A stretch of 64,000 bases of DNA from positions 1 through 64,000 of the forward strand of contig NZ_LGIC01000090.1 of assembly GCF_001294535.1 (NCBI RefSeq). The letters run 5' to 3'. Both the position numbers and the translations under genes were made by a program. How positions within the stretch are numbered: position 1 is the first letter of the stretch; every line of letters begins with the position of its first letter. The DNA comes from Cypionkella psychrotolerans (GTDB taxonomy: Bacteria > Pseudomonadota > Alphaproteobacteria > Rhodobacterales > Rhodobacteraceae). Below, in pieces: positions 6,733 through 17,535 of this stretch. The notes below the pieces were generated by a model. It ran no database searches, was not told the DNA's origin, and saw only the letters and a program-made list of their open reading frames with translations.

Positions 6733-8931
6733 ATGCGCGTCGGCACTGACTTCAACGACAACTGGCTTTTCGAGGGACGCGACATCGTGCGCCTGCCGCA
6801 CAACGCGGTGGATCTGCCGTTTTCGTATTTTGACGAAACCGCCTATCAGCGCGGCTTCACCTATCAAAAGACCTTCACCGCTGATCCGGCATGGCAGGGG
6901 AAAGAGGTTTCGGTGCGGTTTGACGCCGCGATGGCCAATGCGACCGTGCTGCTGAACGGGGTCGAACTGATCACCCATGCCGATGGCTATACCCCGTTCG
7001 AGGCGCGGTTGACGGGTCTGCTTTCGCCGGGCGAAAATACCTTGACTGTGCGGATCGATGGCAGCGAAAACCCCGAGATACCTCCCTTTGGCGGTGTGAT
7101 CGACTACCTCACTTATGCAGGGCTTTACCGCGAGGCTTGGCTGATCGTGAAAGCCCCGCTGTCGATCGGATTGCACAAGATTGAGACGCCGGATGTGTTG
7201 GCAGACGAGAAAACCGTAACGGTGGATGTGGACTTGGACAACCCGCAGGTATTGTCGGTGTCCGGCACTCTGACCGCCATCCTGCGGAATACTGCGGGCA
7301 CAGCCTTGGCAACCGCAAGTGCAACTGTGAACGGCGCGCGTGTCCGGATGGAGATACGCGGGCTGACGGGCATAGACCTGTGGGATCTGCAAAACCCGGT
7401 GCTGTATCATCTGGACCTAGAGCTTGATACGCCGCAGGGCAGGGACGCCACCTCCAGCCGTTTCGGTTTCCGTGAGGTTAATTTCACCCCAGAAGGCTTT
7501 GCGCTGAACGGCAAGCCGCTGAAATTGCGCGGGTTGAACCGGCATCAGTCGTTTCCTTACGTCGGCTATGCGCTGGGGCGTGCGGCGCAGGAGAAGGATG
7601 CCGATATCCTGAAATTCGATCTGCGGCTGAATACGGTGCGCACCTCGCACTATCCGCAATCCACCTATTTTCTGGACCGCTGCGATGAGATCGGCCTGTT
7701 GGTGTTTGAGGAAATTCCAGGTTGGCAGCATATCGGTGGCGAAAAGTGGAAGGCGGAATCGGTGGAAAACGTCCGCCGCATGATCCGCCGCGATTGGAAC
7801 CATCCGTCGATCTTCATCTGGGGCGTGCGCATCAATGAATCCCAGGATGACCATGATTTCTATACTGAAACCAACCGGGCGGCCGTGGCGCTTGACCAGA
7901 CACGCCCCACCGGCGGCGTGCGCTATATCACCGACAGCGAGTTGTTGGAAACCGTCTACACCATGAACGACTTCATCCTCGGCAACGAGGAGCAAGGAGG
8001 TAACCGACCGCGCACGCCGCTGCGTCCGCAACAGGAAGTCACCGGGCTGGACCGGGTGGTGCCATATATGATCACCGAATTTGGCGGCCATATGTATCCG
8101 ACCAAAAGCCATGATCAGGAACAGCGGCAGGCCGAACATGTATTGCGGCACCTAGAGGTTCTGAACGCGATGTACGGCGATCCACAGATTGCCGGAGCGA
8201 TTGGCTGGTGCGCGTTTGACTATAACACCCACAAAGATTTCGGATCGGGCGACCGGATTTGCCACCACGGCGTGATGGACATGTTTCGTGAACCAAAATT
8301 TGCCGCCTCGGTCTATGCCAGTCAGGGCGACCCGGCAGAGGGTGTGGTGATGACTCCGGTCACCTTCTGGGCGCGGGGCGAGCGCAATATTGGTGGGGTG
8401 CTGCCGCTGATTATCCTGACCAACTGCGACGAGGTGGAATTGCGCTATGGCAACAATGCGCCGAAACGGGTGAAGCCCGCGCGCGACAGGTTTCCACACC
8501 TGCCCTATGCCCCGGTGATCGTGGATTCCACCAACTTTACCAAGGAAGAACTTGGTCTGTGGGGGATGAAATGGCAGGCGGTGACGATCACCGGCCTGAT
8601 CGACGGCAAACCCGCAACTGAGACCCGCTTTGTCTGTGATGCGTTGCCGACACAGTTAGAAGTGGTAGCGGATCAAACCGTGATCGGGCGGCATGACGCG
8701 GTGCGGGTGATGATCCGCGTGCTGGATCAGGCTGGCCACAAGCTGCCGTTCTTCCCAGAACCGGTGACGATTGAAGTCACCGGCAATGGCCGCCGCCTTG
8801 GCCCGGCCACTGTGCCGCTGCGGGCGGGCTCCACCGGAGTTTGGGTGCAGGCCACGAGTGCGGGGCCGATTGAAGTGAAGGTTCACTGTGATCGTCTGGG
8901 TGTGGGCATAACACATCTTTCGGCCGAATAG
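6733..8931 (+). CDS. lacZ: Glycoside hydrolase family 2 beta-galactosidase-like enzyme
   Basis: This is a 732-aa GH2 enzyme, shorter than the about 1020-aa E. coli LacZ. Residues 1-165 form the sugar-binding jelly roll (LPHNAVDLPFSYFD), followed by an Ig-like domain and then the TIM barrel starting near LNGKPLKLRGLNRHQSFPYV. The likely acid/base is Glu369 in GVRINESQ and the nucleophile is Glu449 in ITEFGGH. C-terminal residues form further beta domains. There is no signal peptide, so it hydrolyses imported disaccharide in the cytoplasm. It lies inside the transporter operon, 11 nt after lacG and 10 nt before the ATPase. Beta-glucuronidase or beta-mannosidase specificity cannot be excluded from sequence alone. 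Confidence 0.8.
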   Translation: MRVGTDFNDNWLFEGRDIVRLPHNAVDLPFSYFDETAYQRGFTYQKTFTADPAWQGKEVSVRFDAAMANATVLLNGVELITHADGYTPFEARLTGLLSPGENTLTVRIDGSENPEIPPFGGVIDYLTYAGLYREAWLIVKAPLSIGLHKIETPDVLADEKTVTVDVDLDNPQVLSVSGTLTAILRNTAGTALATASATVNGARVRMEIRGLTGIDLWDLQNPVLYHLDLELDTPQGRDATSSRFGFREVNFTPEGFALNGKPLKLRGLNRHQSFPYVGYALGRAAQEKDADILKFDLRLNTVRTSHYPQSTYFLDRCDEIGLLVFEEIPGWQHIGGEKWKAESVENVRRMIRRDWNHPSIFIWGVRINESQDDHDFYTETNRAAVALDQTRPTGGVRYITDSELLETVYTMNDFILGNEEQGGNRPRTPLRPQQEVTGLDRVVPYMITEFGGHMYPTKSHDQEQRQAEHVLRHLEVLNAMYGDPQIAGAIGWCAFDYNTHKDFGSGDRICHHGVMDMFREPKFAASVYASQGDPAEGVVMTPVTFWARGERNIGGVLPLIILTNCDEVELRYGNNAPKRVKPARDRFPHLPYAPVIVDSTNFTKEELGLWGMKWQAVTITGLIDGKPATETRFVCDALPTQLEVVADQTVIGRHDAVRVMIRVLDQAGHKLPFFPEPVTIEVTGNGRRLGPATVPLRAGSTGVWVQATSAGPIEVKVHCDRLGVGITHLSAE

Positions 8932-8941
8932 GGGATATCGG

Positions 8942-10009
<1,068 letters not shown>

Positions 10010-10074
10010 CCAAATCTGGCAATCAGGGCGAGACGCGCCCTTCGATATCGACACACTAAAGAGAGGGTTTTCGG

Positions 10075-12093
10075 ATGAAAACGACAGGCTGGGGTATTAT
10101 CGGCCCGGGCGCGATCGCGCAGAATTTTGCAGATGGTTTGGCCGAGGCGCCCTCGGGCCGCCTTGTGGCCATCGCCAGCCGCGATGAGGCGCGGCGCGCG
10201 GCCTTTGGGTCGCGCAACGGTGTGGATCCGGCGCATCGCCACGCGACTTATGCCGATCTGGTGGCCGATCCCGCCGTCGATGCGGTCTATATCTCCACCC
10301 CGCATCCGTTCCATGCCGAACATGCCTTGCTGGCCTTGCGGGCCGGCAAGCCTGTGCTGGTGGAAAAACCGGCGGGGCTGACGGCGGCGCAGGTTTCGGC
10401 GGTGACCGAGCTTGCGGCGCAATCCGGCCTCTTGTTCGCTGAAGCCTATATGTATCGCTGTCACCCGCAGATCGCGCGTCTGCTGGAAATCCTGCAAAGT
10501 GGCGAAATCGGCACGCTTCGCCACATTCGGACCCAGTTCGGCTTTGCCGCCGGGTTCAACCCGACCTCGCGGCTCTATGACCGCGCCCTTGGTGGTGGTG
10601 GCATCATGGATGTGGGCGGCTATCCGGTTTCACTGGCGCGGCTGGTGGCAGGGGCGGCGGTGGGCAAGGCTTTTGCCGATCCAATTGGCGTGAAAGGCAG
10701 CGGTCTCATCGGCCAAAGCGGTGTCGATGAGGTGGCTTATGGTCTGCTGAGCTTTGAAGGCGGTTTCACGGCAGAGGTGGCCTGCGCCATCGCCCGCCGG
10801 ATGGACAATCGTGCGGTGATCGAAGGCGACAAGGGCCGGATTGAACTCGCCGACCCTTGGGTTCCGGGCCGCAATGCGGGGCCATCAGATACCACAATCA
10901 CCGTGACGGTCGGCTCCCAGATGCGGATTGAGGAATTGCGCCACACGCAACATCTGTTCGCCTTTGAAGCAGAGATGATCAGTCGCGCCGTGGCCGAAGG
11001 TGCGAGCGCGGCACCCTTCCCAGCGCTGTCCCCCGCCGACAGCCTCGGCAATGCCGTGGTGCTGGATCGCTGGCGGGCCGAACTTGGCTATGTCAATCTG
11101 GCCGAAGACCCGAAGACCAACCGCGCCTTGCCACCGGTGCTGCCGCAGGGGCTGCCGCAAGTGCCGAAAGCCATCATCGAGGGTGTCGCTCTGCCGGTCA
11201 GCCGTCTGGTGATCGGATGTGACAACAAGGGCGATATCGGTGCAGGATCGGTGGTTTGGGATGCGTGGTTAGAGGCGGGGGGCAACGCCTTTGATACCGG
11301 ATTTGTCTATGGCGGCGGTGCGCATGAAGTGGTGCTCGGCCAATGGATTGCCAATCGCGGTGTGGCCAAGGATGTGGTGGTGATCGTGAAGGGCGCGCAT
11401 TCGCCCTATTGCACACCGCGCAGCATCGGCGCGCAGCTTGAGATTTCGCTGACCCGGCTGGGGCTTGACCATGCCCCGATCTACATTATGCACCGCGACA
11501 ATCCGGCCGTTCCGGTGGGGGAGTTTGTCGCGGCGCTGAACGCGCTGCACGTTGCGGGTAAAATTGGCATCTTCGGCGGCTCGAACTGGTCGGTGGCGCG
11601 TCTGACCGAAGCGAATGCCTATGCGGCAGCGCACGGTTTGCAACCGATGCGGGTGTTGAACAACAACCTGTCACTGGCGGTGATGGAACGTCCGGTTTGG
11701 GCCGGTTGCATCAGCTCAAACAATGCCGAAACGCTGGACTATCTGCGGCAAACCGGCACGACGCATCTCAGTTGGTCGTCGCAGGCGCGGGGCTATTTCT
11801 TGCCTGAGCCGCTGCGGGCCCGATTGCCCGCCGACATTGGCCCCGAAGAATGTTTCGGCAGCCCCGCCAACGCCGAGCGCCGGCGTCGGTCTGAAGCCTT
11901 GGCGGCAAAATACGGCGTCAGCGCGCATAACATCGCAACGGCCTGGGTGCTGGCGCAGGATTTCCCGTCTTTTGCCTTGGTCGGCCCGCGCAGCCCGCTG
12001 GAAATCGCCACGACACTGCCCGCCTTTGGTCTGGAACTTGGCGCAGATGCGGTGGGCTGGCTAAATCTGGAAAGTGACGTCGCGCCGCTTTGA
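10075..12093 (+). CDS. Gfo/Idh/MocA dehydrogenase fused to an aldo/keto reductase-type domain
   Basis: This is a 672-aa two-domain protein. Residues 1-345 are a Gfo/Idh/MocA oxidoreductase: Rossmann motif GWGIIGPGAIAQNF, and EKP at residues 97-99 (LVEKPAGL). Residues from about 365 to 665 form an aldo/keto-reductase-like barrel with FDTGFVYGGG (Asp/Tyr), VIVKGAHS (Lys) and IYIMHRDNP (His), a complete catalytic set. The domains normally occur as separate proteins. Following a GH2 sugar operon, it may oxidise a sugar or its keto form and pass the product to the second active site. That coupling is inference. The N-terminal domain has canonical length, so this is a true fusion and not a misread stop. 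Confidence 0.82.
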   Translation: MKTTGWGIIGPGAIAQNFADGLAEAPSGRLVAIASRDEARRAAFGSRNGVDPAHRHATYADLVADPAVDAVYISTPHPFHAEHALLALRAGKPVLVEKPAGLTAAQVSAVTELAAQSGLLFAEAYMYRCHPQIARLLEILQSGEIGTLRHIRTQFGFAAGFNPTSRLYDRALGGGGIMDVGGYPVSLARLVAGAAVGKAFADPIGVKGSGLIGQSGVDEVAYGLLSFEGGFTAEVACAIARRMDNRAVIEGDKGRIELADPWVPGRNAGPSDTTITVTVGSQMRIEELRHTQHLFAFEAEMISRAVAEGASAAPFPALSPADSLGNAVVLDRWRAELGYVNLAEDPKTNRALPPVLPQGLPQVPKAIIEGVALPVSRLVIGCDNKGDIGAGSVVWDAWLEAGGNAFDTGFVYGGGAHEVVLGQWIANRGVAKDVVVIVKGAHSPYCTPRSIGAQLEISLTRLGLDHAPIYIMHRDNPAVPVGEFVAALNALHVAGKIGIFGGSNWSVARLTEANAYAAAHGLQPMRVLNNNLSLAVMERPVWAGCISSNNAETLDYLRQTGTTHLSWSSQARGYFLPEPLRARLPADIGPEECFGSPANAERRRRSEALAAKYGVSAHNIATAWVLAQDFPSFALVGPRSPLEIATTLPAFGLELGADAVGWLNLESDVAPL

Positions 12094-12126
12094 GTGCACG
12101 CCGATCGGTTTTGTCCGGTATATATG

Positions 12127-12164
12127 ATCTTGGCGGGAGGGGCGCACGTCCAACCTGCCAAGAT
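12127..12164 (+). terminator. Candidate terminator of the sugar operon
   Basis: ATCTTGGCGGG (12127-12137) pairs with CCTGCCAAGAT (12154-12164), 10 of 11 matches, followed by TTTGACC. It lies 33 nt after the fusion gene. The T run is short, so the call is tentative. Nothing else is seen between 12094 and the TonB relic. Confidence 0.4.
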
Positions 12165-12324
12165 TTGACCCGGCCCTGGCAGCGTTCACCCTCAGGGTCT
12201 GCCACATCGAGGATTGGTGGCGCAGCATGCTGCTGTGAATCCGGTGCCAGCTGGATCAACTCGTGGCACTTACCTGTCTCGGAAGCACCCGGGCGGGGTA
12301 TGAGGCTATACAGCTCACCGCTGA

Positions 12325-12745
12325 TTAGAGCTTTTTGTCCAGCATCAGCGTGATTTCGCGACCCTCGCCTCGGATACAACCGACCGAGGCATCACAGGTT
12401 GCCGCGTAGTCTTTATCGAGCAGATTGCTCACACCAAAGGCGGCCGAATAGCCGTCTTTTCATAGCGGAGCACCACGTCGGCCAACAGATAGCTGTCAAC
12501 CGAGCGGGTGTTCGCGGTATCGCCCCAAGATTGACCGACATGGCGCAGACCACCGCCAAGGCTCAGGCCCTCAGCGCGTCCGATAAAGGCGTAATCTGTC
12601 CAGACCGAGGCCCGATTGTACGGCGCCAGCGGCGTGCCGTTGCCAGCATCGCCATCGTTCGACTTGGTGATTTTGGGGTCGAGATGAGTATAGCCTGCCA
12701 TCAGAGAAAGCAGTTCGGTCAGCCAAAACCAGAGGCCATGCCGAT
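12325..12745 (-). pseudogene. C-terminal remnant of a TonB-dependent siderophore receptor
   Basis: The minus strand reads ELLSLMAGYTHLDPKI, then YNRASVWTDYAF, LSLGGGLRHVGQSWGDT, SYLLADVVLRYE. A frameshift near 12460 follows, then AAFGVSNLLDKDYAATCDAS and EGREITLMLDKKL with a stop at 12325. This is the last part of the outer-membrane beta-barrel of a siderophore receptor (FhuA/FoxA-like). The plug domain and most strands are missing. Together with the broken NRPS at 15980-17535 it suggests a former siderophore locus. Confidence 0.75.
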
Positions 12746-12869
12746 CAAAATTTGGCTAGTTAAGTATCTAATTCCCTAATATTTGGTAAACGACACCCCC
12801 ATAAACCATTGATTTCATTAAATCGCAATTTTGGCCACGCGTGGGCACACCCTTATCCCAGCCAAGCAT

Positions 12870-12898
12870 AAAAAAACCGCGCCGATCCTCTGGCGCGG
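12870..12898 (-). terminator. Rho-independent terminator for the racemase operon
   Basis: On the minus strand CCGCGCC (12898-12892) pairs with GGCGCGG (12883-12877), followed by seven T residues (12876-12870). It lies 33 nt beyond the racemase stop, a classic intrinsic terminator. Confidence 0.85.
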
Positions 12899-12930
12899 TC
12901 AGGTGTCCCGGATAGGGCATCGGGGAGGGG

Positions 12931-13656
12931 TCAGGCCGTCTCGGCCAGCACGCAGCCAAATTTGGCACGCGGATAATCATAAGCGCCGATTTTTGAGGTC
13001 GCATAGCCGCCGCCCACCAGCCCTTCCGCCAGCTTCACCGCAGCACTCACCCCATCAATCACCGGCACCCCGGTGCGGCGTTGCAACCGCTCGCAAAGGT
13101 CCGACATGCCAGCACAGCCCAGCACGACAGCCTCGGCTCCGTCGACATCCCGCGCGGCTTCAATCTCGCGCACAAGTCGCGCCTCGGCGGTGATCGGATC
13201 GGATTCCAGCGCCAGAACCGGCATATCCACCGCCCGCACATTCCGGCAGCGATGCCCCGCCCCGTAGGCCTCGACCAGATCTTCGATGATCGGCACCGAG
13301 CGCGGCAGCGTCGTGACAATCGAGAACCGCGTCGCAATCGTGGTCGCCACCTGCACCGCCGCCTGACAGATCCCGATCACCGGCCCCTTCGCAATCTCGC
13401 GCGCCGCAGCAAGCCCCGGATCATCGAAACACGCGATCACATAGGCATCCACCCCCCGCGCCTCACCGTCACGGATCAGGTCCAGCATGGCAGGCACCGA
13501 CAGCGCCTCATCGGCATGCCCTTCAATGCTGGCGGGGGTGCCTTTGGGGTTCACCGCCTCTATCTCGGTGCCGGGAAACGCACAGCGCCGGGCGCTTTCC
13601 CCGATTTGTTTGGTCATCGAGGCGGTGGAATTCGGGTTGATCACCAAGATCTTCAT
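12931..13656 (-). CDS. Asp/Glu/hydantoin racemase family protein
   Basis: This is a 241-aa member of the Asp/Glu racemase superfamily, closest in pattern to hydantoin racemase. It starts MKILVINPNSTASMTKQIG. The two expected catalytic cysteines are present in YVIACFDDPG (about residue 75) and VLGCAGMSD (about 182). It would racemise a hydantoin or an amino acid derivative in the cytoplasm. It is the downstream gene of a pair with the flavin reductase (3-nt gap) and is followed by a strong terminator. The substrate is not visible from sequence; the related maleate isomerase and AroM groups are alternatives. Confidence 0.8.
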   Translation of the reverse strand: MKILVINPNSTASMTKQIGESARRCAFPGTEIEAVNPKGTPASIEGHADEALSVPAMLDLIRDGEARGVDAYVIACFDDPGLAAAREIAKGPVIGICQAAVQVATTIATRFSIVTTLPRSVPIIEDLVEAYGAGHRCRNVRAVDMPVLALESDPITAEARLVREIEAARDVDGAEAVVLGCAGMSDLCERLQRRTGVPVIDGVSAAVKLAEGLVGGGYATSKIGAYDYPRAKFGCVLAETA

Positions 13657-13659
13657 GGC

Positions 13660-14295
13660 TCAGGCTCTTACCTTCAGACGGTCTTGCACCGAGGCAAGGC
13701 CGGGAGATGGCATCACAAATTGCCGATCCGAGGTGATGTAATTGTCGCCATGCAATCGCGCGATCGGCTGGTAGCGGTCGGGGTCAACGTAACGGCCCTC
13801 GGCATCCAGACAGTCGCGCCGTACATGCATGTGTAGCACCTCGCCCAGCACGATCACCCGGCGGTCATAGTCGATCAACCGCTCCACCCGACATTCCATC
13901 GCGCAGGGACTTTCCTTCACCCGCCGCGCGGCCACCTGATCGCAGGGCGCCGAAGTCAACCCGGCCAGCGAAATCTCATCAATATCTGCAGCCACAGCAA
14001 GCCCACAGACCAACATGGCATCGGCAATCGCCATATCCACCATGTTGACTACGAATTCACCGCTGCGACGAATATTGCGTACGGTGTCTTTTTCCTGCCC
14101 ATCGGCTTTGGTCTGAATGCCAAGGATAACAATCGCCGGATCATGCGAGAACACGTTGAAAAAGCTCATCGGCGCCGCGTTATCTTGCCCCGTCTCGGAC
14201 AGGGTTGAGACAAGCGCAATCGGTCGGGGACCCACAAAATTGGTCAGCAGGCGATAGCGATCCTGTGCCGTGATCTGGGTGAAATCAAAATCCAT
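13660..14295 (-). CDS. Flavin reductase-like FMN-binding split-barrel protein
   Basis: This is a 211-aa protein of the flavin-reductase/DIM6 family. LTNFVGPRPIALVSTLSE, APMSFFNVFSHDPAIV and NIRRSGEFVVNMV are the usual FMN-binding signatures, with GEVLHMHV in the second half. Such proteins bind FMN and use NAD(P)H to reduce it or serve as small oxidoreductases. It is transcribed with the racemase and divergently from the GntR gene. It may supply reduced flavin to a monooxygenase, but none is adjacent, so its partner is unknown. Confidence 0.8.
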   Translation of the reverse strand: MDFDFTQITAQDRYRLLTNFVGPRPIALVSTLSETGQDNAAPMSFFNVFSHDPAIVILGIQTKADGQEKDTVRNIRRSGEFVVNMVDMAIADAMLVCGLAVAADIDEISLAGLTSAPCDQVAARRVKESPCAMECRVERLIDYDRRVIVLGEVLHMHVRRDCLDAEGRYVDPDRYQPIARLHGDNYITSDRQFVMPSPGLASVQDRLKVRA

Positions 14296-14388
14296 CGGCG
14301 TTCCTGTCGGTAAGGCCTATCGGCGTTTAGGGGGGGGCGGACCCGGTGAGAATCCATCGGTATTATTTTCGGTTGCCGTTATCAACAA

Positions 14389-14402
14389 TATTGTATACAT
14401 TT
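14389..14402. promoter_or_regulatory. Candidate GntR/FCD operator in the divergent promoter
   Basis: TGTATACA (14392-14399) is a perfect palindrome inside the AT-rich stretch AACAATATTGTATACATTT. It sits midway between the divergent flavin-reductase and gntR genes. FCD-type GntR regulators often bind short TNGTNNNACNA-like palindromes, so autoregulation and control of the racemase pair are plausible. Confidence 0.4.
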
Positions 14403-14482
14403 TTGTAGTCAACATCAACCTGCCGTACAGATTGACTTTTTGAGGCAAGCAGCAAGAATACGCGTTGAACCAAGGAGCCTAC

Positions 14483-15169
14483 ATGTATCACAGCAAGGAA
14501 ACCGTGATCGGCCCGACCGCCGAGATTTGCGAGCGTATCTGGCTGTCGATTGCAGAAAAGCGGCTTAGGCCCGGCGCGCGACTGAAAGAAGAGCAGTTGG
14601 CCGAGATTTTTGATGTCAGTCGGGCGCGGGTGCGACAGGCGCTTGCGGTGTTGGAAAGCGACGGTCTGGTGACCATCGTACCGAACCGGGGTGCCTTCGT
14701 CGCTGAGCCGGGAGTGGACGAGGCTCGCGACGTGTTTCATGTGCGCAAACAGATCGAAGCCCGCGTCATGGAGCGACTGGTTGACCGCATCACTGATGAC
14801 CAAGTCCCGCAGCTGGAAGCGCATCTGGCGCAAGAGCGTGAAGCCGATCAACGTGGTGATACCTCGGCCACGATCCGGCTTTCGGGCGGGTTTCACCTGT
14901 TGCTGGCTGAACTCGCCGGGTCTAGCTTTTTATTTGGCATCCTGCGCGATCTGATTTCGCGCAGTTCGTTGATCACGGCAATCTATCGTTCGCAGCATTT
15001 GCACAACTGCGGCCCAGATGAACACGCCGCTTTGATTGAACGGATCCGTTCTCGCGACAAAACGGGCGCCACGCGGATCATGCTGGACCACCTTCAGCAC
15101 GTTGAGGACGAGTTGGATCTGACCGAAGAAATACCGACCAGCCGCGATCTGAGGCATGCACTGGTCTGA
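14483..15169 (+). CDS. GntR-family (FCD/FadR subfamily) regulator
   Basis: This is a 228-aa regulator with an N-terminal winged helix (residues 10-75, EEQLAEIFDVSRARVRQALA, VTIVPNRGAFVAEP) and an all-helical FCD ligand domain from about 80 to 215. ATG 14483 follows AAGGAG by five bases; a TTG 18 nt earlier is not needed. It probably controls the divergent flavin-reductase/racemase pair through the palindrome between them. FCD regulators usually sense small organic acids; the ligand here is unknown. The stretch 15170-15455 downstream shows only degraded sequence and no gene. Confidence 0.88.
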   Translation: MYHSKETVIGPTAEICERIWLSIAEKRLRPGARLKEEQLAEIFDVSRARVRQALAVLESDGLVTIVPNRGAFVAEPGVDEARDVFHVRKQIEARVMERLVDRITDDQVPQLEAHLAQEREADQRGDTSATIRLSGGFHLLLAELAGSSFLFGILRDLISRSSLITAIYRSQHLHNCGPDEHAALIERIRSRDKTGATRIMLDHLQHVEDELDLTEEIPTSRDLRHALV

Positions 15170-15455
15170 GCAAAGCGTTTCTTTCGCGTAAGGCAAAGCT
15201 GCCGGTCCAAGCTGGTGGCTCCAACTGCTATCTAATGCCCAAAGCGGTAAGCGAGGTCGTCAGGATAGCCCCGCCGATCATTGCACGAAAAATGGCCAGC
15301 CTTTGCCTTTCGTCCGCGCCGTAACTCTTATCTCCGAGATCAAAATCTTCTGCGCAGCATGGCAAAGCGCTTTGTCTGGGTTGAGGAAATCAGCCCGCAG
15401 CATCCGGACAAACGCGATATCCTGCTGACACTCTGAGCGCGAGGCTCATTCACTT

Positions 15456-15890
15456 TCACTGCCAGAAGAGGGCGGTAGCCGCGAGTGAGATGGCCGAGAG
15501 GAAGATGATCGGGCATCGATCATATCGGCTGGCGACCCGGCGCCAGTCCTTCAGCCTACCGACCATGATCTCGATGCGGTTGCGGCGTTTGTAGCGGATC
15601 TTCGTCTTGCGGCTTTTCCGGCCGGGGATGCAGATCCGTATCCTATTGTTTCTTAGAGGTTTCCGATACCAATCTGCGTCATAGCCGCGGTTTGCCACAA
15701 ACCATTCTGCCGATGGCATGCCGCGCAGCAGGGCCGCCGCTCCGATATGGTCGCTGACCTCGGCTGCTGTCTGAAGAACTTCAGCGGCCGCCTCTCTGGC
15801 ATCGGCGATGGCATGGAGCTTGGTGTTCATGACACCTTTTGTGCGCCCGATGGCCCTTCCGCGCCCCGCTTTTTGACCTGTTCAGCCCCT
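15456..15890 (-). pseudogene. IS5-family transposase relic (orfB part)
   Basis: The minus strand reads AIGRTKGVMNTKLHAIADA, VSDHIGAAALL, NRGYDADWYRK, IPGRKSR, YKRRNRIEIMVGRLKDWRRV, ASRYDRCP and FLSAISLAATALFW. This is the C-terminal catalytic half of an IS5 (IS427-like) transposase with the conserved R-x-E-x-x-F/V-x-R-L-K-D-W box. The N-terminal half is missing, so it is inactive. Confidence 0.85.
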
Positions 15891-15979
15891 TCGGTTGGGC
15901 CAGAGACTATCTCAAACTGGATTAAATCCTGGGAGCAGCGTCTGTGCCCGGTCGCTTGACAGGCCGGGCACAGAGACGC

Positions 15980-17535
15980 TTAAACATGCTTCGAGAGCCC
16001 GTTCATGTGGATATTCAGTCGGGCATAGAACAGCCGATCGCCGATGATGTGCAGATGGTTGGCGCCGGGGATGATTTCTGCCGCATTGGCGCGCGGCGAC
16101 AGGCGACGCCAATCCACCAGATTTAGGCCTCGGCTTAGGCTGTCGCCCGCGCTGAACGAGGCAACCGGTACATTCAACGGCGCAAGGATGTGGCGGCGAA
16201 ATACCAGCGCATTGTCGATCAGCACCCAGAACGTGTGCTCGCGACTTGCCACTTCGAGCTCGTCGGTTGGCAGCGGATCAGCCTCATTGCCGATAAAGCG
16301 CGGGAATCGCGCGTAGCATTCCGCAGCCATCGCGCCGATCAAGCGATGCCATTCGCTGCGCATCTGGCTGTATGACAGCCAATCGTCCAGCTCTGCCTGA
16401 AGACGGGCGCGCTCGCCGGGGGCAAAGCGCGGCACTGCACTTGGGGCGAAATCGCGGCCCAGATCGCAGACATCCACCTGCACGATCGGACGGATATCGA
16501 CATCGTTTGCCAACTGCCGCGCGGCTTCCCATGCCAGCAGCCCGCCCCAAGACCACCCCAGCAAAGCACAAGCGCGGCCGCGCGAATATGGTCGACATAT
16601 TCGGCGACCATATCCCGTACCGATACATTCATCGCTTTGGTTTCATTCAACGAATGGCACAAAAATCCGGTGGCGGGTTGATCCGCCCTCAAATATTCGG
16701 TCAGGCGCAGATATTCACGGGTCGATACCAACAGGCCGCGGAAGCAATACAGCCGCGACTTACTGCCACCAGCGCGCAAAGTGGTCGGGCTGTGTCCGGT
16801 GGCATTGCCGGCGCTGATCCTTGCGGCCAGTTCGCGCACGGTTGGGGCGTCGAACAAATCCGCCACAGTTAGCGCCACTTGCGGCCACAGCGTGCGTAGC
16901 CGCGCCAGAACCTTCGGCGCCGTCAAAGATCGCCCGCCCGTCGCGAAGAAATCATCGGTGACGCCAATCAGATCATGGCCGACCTCGGCGCGCCAGACCG
17001 CCAAAATCTCTGTTTCCGCCCGGCCCCCTGCGGATTCACCTTTCGCACGGCGCTGCACCCGGCCCGGCAAAGGCAGGGCGGCGCGGTCCAGCTTGGCGTT
17101 GGGGTTGGTCGGCATGCGGTCCGGCACCACCACCGCCGCGGGCTGCATATGCTTGGGCAGTTTTGATGCCAGCGAAGCCAACAGATCCTCGCCTGCCACT
17201 CTGGACGGTGCCACGACATAGCCGACCAACCGCTTGTCGCAATCTTCGTCGCGCAGCAGCACCAAAGCCTCACGGACGCCGGGTTCGGCCAGCAAAGCCG
17301 CCTCAATCTCGCCGGGTTCAATGCGGTAGCCGTTCAGTTTCACCTGAAGATCGCCCCGACCGCGGAATTCGATGGTGCCGTCCTCGCGCCAACGACCCAG
17401 ATCGCCGGAACGATACAGCCGCGCGCCCGCAGGCCCACCCAGACGCGGACCGAACGGATCGGGGATAAAGCGATCTGCAGTGGTGCCGGGGCGGCCAACA
17501 TAGCCGCGCGCCACACCTGATCCGCCGAGGACGGG
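15980..17535 (-). pseudogene. 3' end of an NRPS gene: partial adenylation, carrier and thioesterase domains
   Basis: The minus strand encodes the rear of an adenylation domain (GVARGYVGRPGTTADRF, YRSGDLGRWREDGTIE, GDLQVKLNGYRIEPGEIE, NPNAKLDRAALP). A carrier domain with its phosphopantetheine serine follows (DDFFATGGRSLTAPKVL), then a thioesterase with GWSWGG (G-x-S-x-G). A frameshift near 16590 splits the thioesterase just before the nucleophile motif. The front of the gene is cut by IS66 sequence at about 17535. It was the termination module of a peptide synthetase that loaded and released a final residue. With the TonB receptor relic nearby, siderophore synthesis is a reasonable inference. 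It cannot work as it stands. Confidence 0.85.
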
